Positions 37,310 to 50,100 of a DNA stretch of 64,000 nt are shown here, piece after piece. How positions within the stretch are numbered: the stretch's first letter is position 1; every line of letters starts with the position of its first letter. The stretch spans positions 275,001 through 339,000 of the forward strand of contig JACSYO010000551.1 in assembly GCA_016806645.1 (NCBI GenBank), read 5' to 3'. Position numbers and translations under genes: made by a program. The notes beneath the pieces are model-generated. The model was not told where the DNA came from and made no database searches. It saw only the letters and a list, made by a program, of their open reading frames with translations. The DNA is from Ophiodon elongatus. Lineage: Eukaryota > Chordata > Actinopteri > Perciformes > Hexagrammidae.

Positions 37310-37352
37310 GCTGCTGTTGTTGTTGTTGTTGTTGTTGGTGTTGTTGGGTGTG
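37310..37352. repeat. (GTT)n trinucleotide repeat
   Basis: About 12 TGT/GTT units with one GTG interruption. Confidence 0.9.
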
Positions 37353-37371
37353 TTTTTTACTCTACATCCAG

Positions 37372-37465
37372 CTTTAAAGGAATAATTAGACATCTTTGGA
37401 TATATCCTCATTTGCTTTCTTGCCAAGAGTGAGATGAGAAGATTAAGACCACCGGCTCAAGTAAG
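37372..37465. mobile_element. Fragment of a dispersed teleost repeat
   Basis: Contains 'tcatttgctttcttgccaag' followed by 'gagatgagaagatt', shared in part with 33055-33185. Class not assigned. Confidence 0.4.
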
Positions 37466-37956
37466 AAGGAGGTAAAGTAGTTCTGTGGAGAATCTGTTGC
37501 AGTTGCTTGGCAACTTCATGGTGGCTATCCATGGGGTGCCAATCACCCCCTAGTTCTAGCTCCGTACGTACCTCGTAAGAGGTATCAATCTTCCCATGTA
37601 ATCTTGAACAACAAAGAATTAGTTTGGATTGTTTCTCAGAATATCAAAGGATTTCTTTAACGTGCCATCCTCAGCCCGAGTATGCCATGACCACGTGGTC
37701 CAAAACGACATTAGAAAAAATGGCTCAATGCAGCATCGGCATTAATTAAATGTATATATATATTATAAACCAGATCAGAAATTGGAAGACTTGCAGCTGC
37801 AGTGCGAACGCAGCCTTTGGATCCAGAGTGGAGGAGGATGAATGATACGCTGTTGGTAAGACTGTCTGTCCTCCTGTCCGTCCCCAGGAAGGGAATCCTC
37901 AGCCTACCAGGAGCGGCTGGTGGGGGGTGAGGGGTGGCGGTGGGGGGTGGAGGGGG

Positions 37957-38011
37957 TTATTCATGCTTGGGGCGCTGACTCCTCTCCTGATAGATCAGTT
38001 CAGTGAACGGT
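37957..38011 (-). CDS. pemt: pemt last exon
   Basis: 55 bp, with acceptor GTATTTACAG|ACCG. It completes the split Gly codon and encodes PFTELIYQERSQRPKHE and a TAA stop. The basic tail lies in the same place as in human. Confidence 0.94.
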
Positions 38012-38121
38012 CTGTAAATACAGCAGAACAAACATATAATGAGGCAATAAATCAGAGACTTGAACGTCGTACCACTCTGTGCCAGGATAGCTTGTGTGTG
38101 TGGTGAAGCGTGAGGGAGCCT

Positions 38122-38190
<69 letters not shown>

Positions 38191-41100
38191 ATAGGAAGAT
38201 GCCTCGTAAATCGACTTGTTCCTCACCACTGAACCATAAATCAAACAAACAAGCTGAGAGAATTTGAAATATAACATCCCCAATAGGTGTGGGACAAAAT
38301 GAGAAGAGCACTCGAACAGGGCCAGGGATTGGAGCTGTTGATGGTGTGCAGGAGATGGAAGGATGTAAGGGAGAGCCGGTACGAAAGCAACGCAATAAGA
38401 AAGTTAACGTGGTGCGACATTAACGCAGCAATTTTTCTCTGAGCCCATACGAGTCCGATGTGATACTACGTGAGCATATACAGCATGCAGCAATTACCCG
38501 AGTCACGAGGCACAGCGTGGATACTCAAACACGCTGTAATGTAGGATATTTTTTCTTAACACGTCTAAATTGCTTTACTAATTTCGAGCAAGCCTAAGTA
38601 GGGTAAATCGTCGAAATGCATAATCAAAAATGGATTTAAAATAAATATTGAATCCTGAAACGTGGTCAGGGCCTCCACAAGTGAAGGTCAGATACTGATC
38701 TAAGCTCAGGACGGCCTGCAGGACCTCTGGAGGTTTCTCATCACAGCCCACATATAATTAAAGGCATATTAAGACACTCATCTCACTCTGCATCTCTCAC
38801 TCTGCATCTCTCACTCTGCATCTCACTCTGCATCTCACTCTACATCTCACTCTACATCTCACTCTACATCTCACTCTGCATCTCACTCTGCATCTCACTC
38901 TGCATCTCACTCTGCATCTCACTCTGCATCTCACTCTGCATCTCACTCTGCATCTCACTCTGCATCTCACTCTACATCTCACTCTGCATCTCACTCTACA
39001 TCTCACTCTGCATCTCACTCTACATCACAGGGGATTAAGGGCGAGAGGAGCTGAGCGCCATTGTCAGAATTCGCTAGACGTCTACTTCCATTGGCAGTGT
39101 GGTTGCCGCACTGTTGCCATTGCCGCTTTCACCCATTGCTGTCACCGCGTGTGGCAATATCCAACCGGCCGCCTCGCTCCCCTCGCGGAGTTTAACTAAA
39201 TGAGATGATTCAGAGTCTATGCCAGAGGCAGATGATAAATATAGCATCATATGAATCTTTTCCCAGTCACAGGGTGAGGTAACATGTGGCCTCACCTCCA
39301 GTTCTCGGGTTACGGGCTGAGCGACGCGATGGGGGAGTGGCGCTGCCGGAAGTTGCTGCAGCGACATGAACGCCCGCGCTCTCATTCACATTGGGTTTTT
39401 AATGTGTGACATTTTCAGAAATGCATGCCTCCGACACCGCAGAGGCCGGCCTCGCTTCTCCTTTCATAAGTACGATGCAACTTCTTCATTTTACCTGTCG
39501 GGCGAATGAGCTCATCCTGAGACACGTTGTAAAACAAGCAGAATGACCTTCAGGGGCCCGAATCTTCCAATTTGATTGGGAATAAAAACACTAAATGCTT
39601 CTAATTGTGTGTTTGTGGAGTGTGTGTGTGTGTGTCTGCGCTGACGTTTACGTGTGTGATAAAGTAGGTCAGTCAGTTGTGACCTAACCAATCATTTCCC
39701 CCCTGCTGCTACTAAGGTTAACATGTTGTTTGTGTGTCTGTCTGTGTGTCTGTCTGTGTGTCTGTGTGTCTGTCTGTGTGTCTGTGTGTCTGTGTGTGTG
39801 TCTGTGTGTCTGTGTGTCTGTCTGTGTGTCTGTGTGTCTGTGTGTCTGTGTGTGTCTGTGTGTCTGTGTGTCTGTGTGTCTGTCTGTGTGTCTGTGTGTC
39901 TGTCTGTGTGTCTGTGTCTGTCTGTCTGTGTGTCTGTGTGTCTGTGTGTGTGTCTGTGTGTCTGTGTGTGTGTCTGTGTGTCTGTGTGTGTGTCTGTGTG
40001 TCTGTGTGTCTGTGTGTGTGTCTGTGTGTCTGTGTGTCTGTGTGTGTGTCTGTGTGTCTGTGTGTGTGTCTGTGTGTCTGTCTGTGTGTCTGTGTGTTTG
40101 TGTGTTTGTGTGTCTGTGTGTTTGTGTGTTTGTGTGTCTGTGTGTTTGTGTGTCTGTGTGTTTGTGTGTTTGTGTGTCTGTGTGTTTGTGTGTCTGTGTG
40201 TCTGTGTGTTTGTGTGTCTGTGTGTTTGTGTGTCTGTGTTGACACATGTGCAGAAGTAGGTTGCTCATAACTGTCCTCTAGGTCTGTGGTTAATCTCGTA
40301 ATGGCCCTGGACGAGGAGGCGGAGGCAGGTGGAGGACGCATGATGTTTCCTGACTCTTCCACTTGCACCGAGAGGGTAAATGATCTAAACTGCCAGGCGG
40401 TCCTTCAGGCTACACTTCACCACTGGGTGTCGTGTGCATCCGAAGGTGCCCGAGTCTTCACGGAGTCTTGGGCGCATTGGGGGGCATTCTCACACAAGTG
40501 CTTAGGCCTAGACTGCTGGGGGACAACTTAGGATACACTGAGCTCCTCTCTCCTTTTCTCTCTCTCCTTCTGTATAAATTCATGTTCTATCAATGCACAT
40601 TACTAACTCTACTTCTTCCCTCGGAGTTTTTTTGCTTTTTCGCCTCGCAGGTTTCCACGGATCGTGGTTGCATCTGGACCCTGGTCCTGCCTCCTGGTCC
40701 TGGTTCCTGCCGTGGCCCTGCTGATGCACATTCTTCTCTATTTTCCTTCTGTATGAATTCATGCACCATTAATGCACATTACTAACTCTGCTCCATCCCC
40801 GAAGTCTTTGTGCCTTCTCGCCTCGCAGGTTTCTGTGGATCGTGGTTAAATCTGGACCCTGGTCCTGGTCCTGCTGTGGTCCTCCCCGTCACCTACTGCT
40901 ATTATTACATGAATCATTTCTGTCATGTGAATTGAACGTGTTGTAACTCTGCTATGCTGTTCATTCTGTACACATGACATCTTTTTTTATACTCGGTCCA
41001 TCCTGGGAGAGGATCCTCCTCTGTTGCTCTCCTGAAGGTTTCTTCCATTTTTCTCCCTGTTGAAAGGGTTTTTTTGGGGGCGTTTTTCCTGAGTCGATGA

Positions 41101-44100
41101 GAGGTCCTGGGACAGAGGATGTCGTTGTGTACAGATTGTGAAGCCCTCTGAGGCAAATTTGTAATTTGTGCTTTTGGGATATACAAAAATAAATTGAATT
41201 GGATTTAATTGAATTAACCAAATGCATTGGAAGACTTACCCCTCAAATCGTATGGCCACCGTGTACACCACGGCTACGATGGCGGTCAGGACCAGACCAA
41301 CAGGACTGGCTCCGCTGGAGACAGAGGGATAAAAATAGGGAGACATCGGGTTAAACTGTATATTGAGTGAGCAACACAATATGTAATGGAGATATGAATC
41401 ACTCATCAGTGATGAATGCAGAGAGCCACTGATCAAAAACCTTGAGATGTATTTTAAAATCTTTATCTTTGTGGCCACCGAAACCTTTCCCCCACAATTT
41501 TCTAAATATACCATATTCGAGAGAAGAACAAAAAATAGTTTGAGAATAAATTAAATGATAAAGATACTAAATGTAAAATTGTAAAGTCAACTTTTGTATG
41601 AAGAAAATAAGGATAAAAAAATATATTTTTTAAAACAGAGTTTAAAATCTGTTTTCCCATGTAGTTCATCCTTGCACGCAACAATAAACACAATAAACTC
41701 AATAAACACACTGACCCACATAGACCTGATCAGAATGTGGCACAGTGACAGATTTATTTGGTCGAGAAAGGGAAAGAACCCATTACAAATCATGGAGGCA
41801 CACATGATGGTGGTAATGCAGTCCAAACAATTAACATAAAAAATAAAGAAAAGAGCTGGGAGTGCTAGACCAAAAGCACTCTAAATCCAGATTGAAGACT
41901 TTGTTTGCTGTTGCCTTCAATTGAACCAGATTTAAGGATCTTAATCAATTTCTGCATCTCACTACTGTATTTTATTTCTTAAACTGCACTGCAACTTTTA
42001 TTCTATTTTTCTTTAGCTTTTTAATGTTTTACTGAGTGTTTTCAATGTTGTTTTTTTATATTTAAATTAATGTTCTTAATTGTTTTTGAATCTTCTTTTC
42101 TTTTGCATCATGTTTTGACGCTTTTAATGGTTTTATGTGAAGCACTTTTAATTGCCTTGTTGTTGAAAAGTGCTCGACAAATAAACTTGCCTTGCCTAAT
42201 GTGGTGCGAGTAACAAAAGGCCATGATCTCAATTATCGCTAATATCTGGAGACAGATGTTCAACACATACACATGTGCGCTCTGGTTTCATTCCTCGTCC
42301 AATAGAAGCGTACCATTGACAACCTCGACATAAAAATTAAAGAAAGAAAGAAAACCGTATCACAAAGAAACTGCTGAACTGGATTTGCTGATGAGGCTTA
42401 TGTAACCGTCCACCTGACCTTCATAACCAGGCAGTGATGAGGCACCAGGCAGTGATGAGGCACCAGGCAGTGATGAGGCACCAGGCAGTGATGAGGCACC
42501 AGGCAGTGATGAGGCACCAGGCAGTGATGAGGCACCAGGCAGTGATGAGGCACCAGCACACAGAGGAACAAAGTGCAGCTCCATTCACGGCTTTTCTGGA
42601 CTTTTTACAGGCAGTTGGAAAATAAAAATAAATATATATTCATGCAAACATGAATATATAAATAAAAGGTCCGCACACTGTGGCTCTCTTAAGCGAAATG
42701 TATCAGCACAGACCCGCGTGATGTTTGGAGCTCATGCTGTTGGTCAGACTTATTAATATCTAAGAGATGGCGTCTCTCTGAAGCATACAACCACACACAG
42801 GTCTGCTCCATGCCGAGCTGAAGGCCCAGTCACACGGCACATGTTAGGACTTCAGACTCCACTTGACAAGATAATAAATAAAAAAAGATTTGCAACTCGA
42901 CGTGGCCATAAACACCAAAAACTCGTGTCTTCACTTGGACGTGAGCCTTTTACTTGATGCCCTCCCCCGACTCCAGAGATTAAAAAGTAGTTATGTAAAA
43001 ATAAAAGTGTGCCAGGAAGAAATTCATTTCCCTAATAAACTAACTTGAGGCCATTCCTTCAACACTTATCTCCACTCGACCGTGAAGAACTAACAACGTT
43101 TCTAAAGCGCAGCTGGAAAAAAATAAAATAAGTAAAGACCAAAGAATATTTCATACAAAAACTATGCAGTGGTCAACAAAAAAAATAATTTCAGTATTAC
43201 AAATGTGTAAGTTTAAAATGACAGACTGAGACACAAGTACCACTACTTTCAATGTAGAGCTCATTATGAAAAATAACTTCAGAATCACCCTAGTGTTAAT
43301 ATGTATGAATATACTTTCATATGCACTGTACATACATATAAAGTTGGGGCACAAACTCTTTCTTCTGGAACCCCAAAAACCTGCATGGAAGACGCCACTA
43401 AGAATGGGGAGAATAATATATCATTAATATTTTTGTAATCTCAGAGAAGTGACCGTTTAACGTTAGTTGGTCTACAACTTTAGTCCTACTTAAAAACACA
43501 CTGATCAAAGCTCATAGTTGGAATACCATACTTCTCTTTTCTCCCTGGATGATAACCATAAACCAGGACAAGAAGTGTGAGGTGATGAAAGCTTTGACAC
43601 CACCTGCGGTTTCCAAAGATTGCTTCTTACGATTCCTTTTGCTTTTGACCTTTTTAAAGATCAAAGTAACCTCATAAAATAATATACACCACTGACCCAT
43701 ATAACAAACTGTCATAATTTCTTATGTCAAACCCAAAAGTGTTCAGATTGTCATCTTACTTACTAAGTGGTTCATAATTCCTATTGATAAGAGAACACTC
43801 TACCCTGAGCTGACTGAAGACTCTTTTCTTCTCCTGACAGGAAGAAGAAGTCAGGATGACATCAGCCCTCTTTACACCGCCTTTTTAAAGTCTCCCCGTT
43901 ACAAGACTTATGTAATGGAATGATCCAAAGAGAGGACAGCTGTTGGTCTGGTGCAAGTTAATAAGCATCTGAATAAATTAATGATAATATTAGAAGAGTG
44001 ATGTTATTTTCCATCTAGTTCCCACGTGCCTGGTTCTCTGCACATGACTGGGCCATGTGTGATTCCATATGTGCCGTCTGTATGACTCAGGCTGCAGATC

Positions 44101-47100
44101 TCACATGCTGGCATGGACAACTATGTATTTGGACATTGAACAGTTGGGGACAAAACAAATTATCATTATAATAAAATATTCATTCATCAATCAGACAGTA
44201 TAATAGTAAGTATTATTGGCCACTGCACCAAAAGTAAGTTCCCTTCTTGGGCAAAAAGTGTGCAGAATGCGATGAATAAAACCCGTTGATGTGGTCACTG
44301 GAGGAGAGACCTTCATGATGTGGCCACTGGAGGAGAGACCTTCATGATGTGGCCTCTGGAGGAGAGACCTTCATGATGTGGCCACTGGAGGAGAGACCTT
44401 CATGATGTGGCCACTGGAGGAGAGACCTTCATGATGTGGCCTCTGGAGGAGAGACCTTCATGATGTGGCCTCTGGAGGAGAGACCTTCATGATGTGGCCA
44501 CTGGAGGAGAGACCTTCATGATGTGGCCACTGGAGGAGAGACCTTCATGATGTGGCCACTGGAGGAGAGACCTTCATGATGTGGCCACTGGAGGAGAGAC
44601 CTTCATGATGTGGCCACTGGAGGAGAGACCTTCATGATGTGGCCACTGGAGGAGAGACCTTCATGATGTGGCCACTGGAGGAGAGACCTTCATGATGTGG
44701 CCACTGGAGGAGAGACCTTCATGATGTGGCCACTGGAGGAGAGACCTTCATGATGTGGCCACTGGAGGAGAGACCTTCATGATGTGGCCACTGGAGGAGA
44801 GACCTTCATGATGTGGCCACTGGAGGAGAGACCTTCATGATGTGGCCACTGGAGGAGAGACCTTCATGATGTGGCCTCTGGAGGCGAGACCTTCATGATG
44901 TGGCCTCTGGAGGCGAGACCTTCATGATGTGGCCTCTGGAGGCGAGACCTTCATGATGTGGCCTCTGGAGGAGAGACCTTCATGATGTGGCCACTGGAGG
45001 CGAGACCTTCATGATGTGGCCACTGGAGGCGAGACCTTCATGATGTGGCCACTGGAGGCGAGACCTTCATGATGTGGCCACTGGAGGAGAGACCTTCATG
45101 ATGTGGCCTCTGGGAGGTGAGACCTTCATGATGTGGCTGCAGGAATACGCAGGTCGGTCATGTGCTTGTCTCTGTGGTTGTCCTGAAGAAGGACATTAGT
45201 AGAGCTGCTTGTTGTTGTTGTTGGAAAGTGCAAAAAGCTGGGAGGAGTGCTGGCCTGGGGATCCAGGGCACACAGGTCCACACAGGTCCACACAGGTCCA
45301 CACAGGTCCACACAGGTCCACACAGGTCCACACAGGTCCACACACTCTGATCCAGACTCACACCAAACCACAGAGAACACTAATGGGAAGACGGCAGCGG
45401 AGAGGTGGACTCACCCACTTCAGAGGGGTGGGAACACATTTACAGATTATTTTACACATTTACAGACTGAGATAGAACTCCACAACTTGTTGTTGTATGT
45501 CGGCGATATGGCTAAAGTCAATATCAAGATAATAATAATAGTAATTTTCCTCTTTTGGTATCAAAGTAAGTCGACAAGATAATAAATAAAACAAGATTTG
45601 CAACTCGACGTGGCCATAAACACCAAAGACTCGTAATTTGTAAATAAATCCACCTAAAAACCACTCAGGTATACTGAAACCCCCTATAATAAATAGTATG
45701 GGACCCTATGCAGACCAGATGGAGGGGTGGGGGGGGGGGCGTCACCACTTTGGTCCGGACTGAAATGTGAAGAGGATTGCCATGAAATTTAGTTTGAAAT
45801 CTCATTGTTCCCATAGGAATAATAATTCGAATGAGATTGATATTTTTGTATTTTGGTGAAATCAACAACTATTGGATGGGTTTTCATAATTTTTTTTAAA
45901 GATGTTCAAGGCCCCTGGAGGATGAATTCTAATGACTTCCTTGATAACTAAAAGAATTGTTTTTGCTTTTTGATCAAATAGCTGCAAAAGCACTGATACG
46001 ACCATCAGCTCCACTCTGTGTTCTGTGCCAGTTAACTAATGGAAGCATGCTAATGCTAAGACGGGGGACATGGTGAACATTACCCACTAAACATCAGCAT
46101 ATGGACGTTGTCATTGTGACCGTGTTACCATGGTGACTGGAAGCACAACCTCACACAGCTGCAGTCCTGTGGCTGGAGACTCTTCTGCCTCTCATCATTT
46201 AGGAACAATTCAGAGCCTGCTGGTGCTGAAAATCTCAATTATCAAAACTGACACACACTTTACCACTATGTGGCCGGTGGCTGGTGATCATTTTAAACCC
46301 TGGAAATATGCTGCACACAATGCTAAGTCTGTTGAATGCAGACCTGAAGTCCACAAACTCGTCATATCACTGACATGTTCACTATAAGATTTGGGATTCA
46401 CTGTAAGCTGCCTTGTCTTATGGAACTGGAACCAGTTCTATTCTTATTGCAATAATTACATTAAAACATTAGACTTTAGTACTTATATATTGTAGCTGTG
46501 AGGTAGCATTAATAAGGTTGGAGTAAGACGTCTTTGTCTTTGTCTCCGTACACACGTTCCTGGAGGTATCGGGTGATTCCCAAGAAAAGAGTTTTGTTTT
46601 GGTGAGAGCTCATGGGGAATTCAGGAATCTAAATTCCTTGAACTGAAAACACTGTGAAGGGTTCAAGTTTAAAGACAAAAACACTGAAAAACAGCTGACC
46701 GGACAACACGACCAGCTGATCACAAGGTAGCCACGCCCTCAAGCACACCCGGCTTTATGGCCACTTCACTCTCAATGGGTAAATATTCTACCAATTGAAC
46801 ATCATGCTGCATTGAAGAAAAGACGAGCAAACCTTTCATAGCACATTCAATCATAAGGGAAATACACTGTGCTCAGGAAAGCAAAGAATATTAGAAGTAT
46901 ATACATATCACATCACACATAGAGGGTTAAAGGAATGCAGCATTAAAATGCTGCTTCAACCACTCTGGATCTAACTGTTAACACAACCAGAAGGCCACAT
47001 GACCTGGCCTGAAACACCACAAGCTAATCCGAAGATCGGGTGTCATATCATCCGCCTATTACAGTGAAAGGAAACAAATCCTGAATCAGACTTGTAACAC

Positions 47101-50100
47101 AGGATCTGTGGGCGCGGTGCAGCGAACATACTCATGAATATATGCTTTGTCCATGAAGCCGTGGCGTGGGACGCATCGGGCCGGTTCATGACTGGACTCC
47201 ACCCTCACGGCTCACACGGAGCCCAACAGCAACGTAGGTGAGAACGGGGGGCGGAGCCACGGGATCTCATGACCTTTAGAAAGCCAGAGCGCCGCTGTTC
47301 AAAGAGATGCTGCTCGGCCCCGCGGGCACAACTCATGATGAGGGGCCGTAAGGTGACTGGAGGGCAGATCTCACGATGAGGGGCCGTAATGTGACTGGAG
47401 GGCAGATCTCACGATGAGGGGCCGTAATGTGACTGGAGGGCAGATCTCACGATGAGGGGCCGTAATGTGACTGGAGGGCAGATCTCACGATGAGGGGCCG
47501 TAATGTGACTGGAGGTGTTAAAATGACTTACACTGTAAATAAGGAATGTCTATGTATAAATTACGATACTTAAAAAAGGATAATTAATAAGGAATAGTGA
47601 GCCTTATGGGAAGTAGTATGCGTGACATAGAAGAAAGCCACATTGAGTTTCTTACTTAGACTTTTAGCAGGTATGCATGGAATGAGATAGAGAGAGGGGG
47701 ATGGATACTGAATTCTCCTACAGACACACAAAGAGCAATAAAACAACCCCACTCGAGGGGGGTTGTGGAGCAGAACTGTGTGAGGGGGGAGAGATGACAT
47801 CAAGAGCCATAAAGCCTAGAGGAGGGCATATGGACCAAAGTGACCAATCCGAATGCTGATTCTAGCCATGTGAAACTGTAGCCGAACCATATGTTGTAAA
47901 ACTGAGCCAATCAGAGGCGACGATGCACATTTTCATTGAACTATATAATCAAATGTACTGGTCAGTTCAGGGCTCTCTTAGGTCACCAGCACAGACAGTT
48001 AACACTCATGGGCTGCTTTTACGGGCAACTGTGGGGGCCTGTGGAATGCGGTGGCCTATGATCCATCAGCTGATAATTATGCACTGTATTACCAACTTTT
48101 AGTAAATTGATTTTTATTATAACCAACTGAATCCAGAAATTCTCTTCCAAGTCCGCCCAAAGATTTTGAATATCATAACAGTGGTGACTTCCGACGTGGT
48201 CTTTGCGGCAGCCTGGGAGAGGAGAATAGCGAATTGGACAAGGACCGGGATTTTCATCCGGTGTACCCTCGGAAGACCCTTTTTCCTACTCACGTGAGGC
48301 CTCAATAAACAAGGTAAGACAGAAACCTGTTACAAATCAAATTCTGTATAGGTAGACTAGGACAAATTAGACGTGAGTGGGACAAAGGTGATCTGACGAG
48401 GTGAGACATTCTTAGCGTAAAAACACGACACATTAAATAGGGATAAGACATTGTGTAAGAATAACAGTTGGAAATAAGTGTATAACGTTTGAATAGAATC
48501 CTCGTTTTGAGGTGTCGGCGCTGCCGATTGATACATTATTTATCTTTGAAACAGAAGGATCCGCCTCAGAACGGACATTATTTATCTTCGAAAAGAAGGA
48601 TCCGCCTCCGTGCGGACAAACAGTAGAAGAAAAAACCTTTCTCTTCAGCAGGGATCCGACGCGCACGGTACAGGTTTAAAGACAGGGGGACAGGGGCCCA
48701 GCTGATCTATAGAAGAGACGTCGTACGATCTCTGTAAGATAGGACAGGGGACGGCGAGTCACTGTGTCTGCTAGAGCGAGGTGACAATAATATGCTGAAA
48801 GAATTTGCGCGGTGACGAGTAACGCTACGAGGCTGACGGGCCAAGTTTTATCCTCTTTAGAATCCCCGCAGACGAGGTCAGGATTAATAAACACAATGAG
48901 CGAGCGAGAGTTTGCAAAAGGAGCTGAGTGAACGTAAATTCGCAAGAAGCTCAATGAAGTTGTAGAGCAGAAGAAGCGCTTAGACGCGGGAAAGATTTAA
49001 AAAAAAAAAAAAAAAAAAAGAAACAACGAAGAAGAGCACAACACCCAAAATAGGAAATAGCGCCTCTAGAGGCAGGAAAGACTAATTACAACTGCAGGGA
49101 CATTAGCGCCACTGAGTTCAAAGTTAGGTATTACAACAGAAGGGACATTTAGCGCCACTAAGTTCAAAGTTGGGTATTACAACAACAAGACTAATATCCT
49201 GCTGCTTCTCCTCACAGCTGACACACACCATCGACACAGCACAGATAGGGGAGAATAAAACCAGTAGGGAAAGGAGAAGAATAAAACCAATAGGTATTAA
49301 ATTAATAATAAGACAAGGAAGATAATAACATTTATAAGCTGAAATTAGATTACTCTTACATACACCACCAACACAGTACAGAGTAAGACTAGTGGCCAAA
49401 ATAGGGTATTACAGCAAAATAGTGTTAGACCCCAGAGGAAGGTAGAAGAACTAGAATAACGGGAATAAAGGGAAACTAAACATTCAATTGCAGTGTATAA
49501 CTTTGTTTCCAACATAATTGCATTTTTTACAGTGGCACCACACCTGCACGTTAGACACCATTTTAATTTTTTTATTTTCTTTCAACATTTACATTCCCCA
49601 TATAGCGCCAAAGTTAACACCTGATCCTCTCAAGGATGCCCACCACAGCCATGACCCCACCCACATGGGATGATGCAGCATGCTATGCCGCCCTGGACAT
49701 GACAGTCCCAGGAGAAAGAAAGAAAACAGACAAGAGACTGAGGAAATACATCCAGAAATAGTACAAGGAGGGATTACTGGATGCAACAACCCAGGAGGGA
49801 CCCACCAAAGAGCAGATGATTTCACTGATGAGAGTACTCAAGCTGAAAAACAGTGCAGCAAGAGAGAGCAACATGGAAAAAGAACGTGAAAGACAAAGTG
49901 AAAGAGTCAGATACCGCGAAAGAGACCAGCCCCGCTGGCTACGAAGAAGTGAGTCAGGAGGCAGAAATGGCTTTCACGAAGATTAAATAGGAGCTTGGCC
50001 GAGCATCGAAACTCTCCACATCTGACTACACCAAACCCTTCCACCTTGATGTTTCTGAATCAAATGGGATGATATCCGCAATATTGTTTCAGAAAAAGGA

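Noticed and set aside
38797..39018. 73-codon Arg-Cys-Arg-Val peptide
   Set aside because: Translation of the 12-bp catctcactctg array.
39684..40368. Several 170-216 codon ORFs on both strands rich in Cys-Val or Thr-His
   Set aside because: Produced by a stop-free TGTGTCTG compound microsatellite open in all frames.
44288..45134. Regular 29-bp repeats resembling a CRISPR array
   Set aside because: Units are directly adjacent with no spacers, and the host is a vertebrate.
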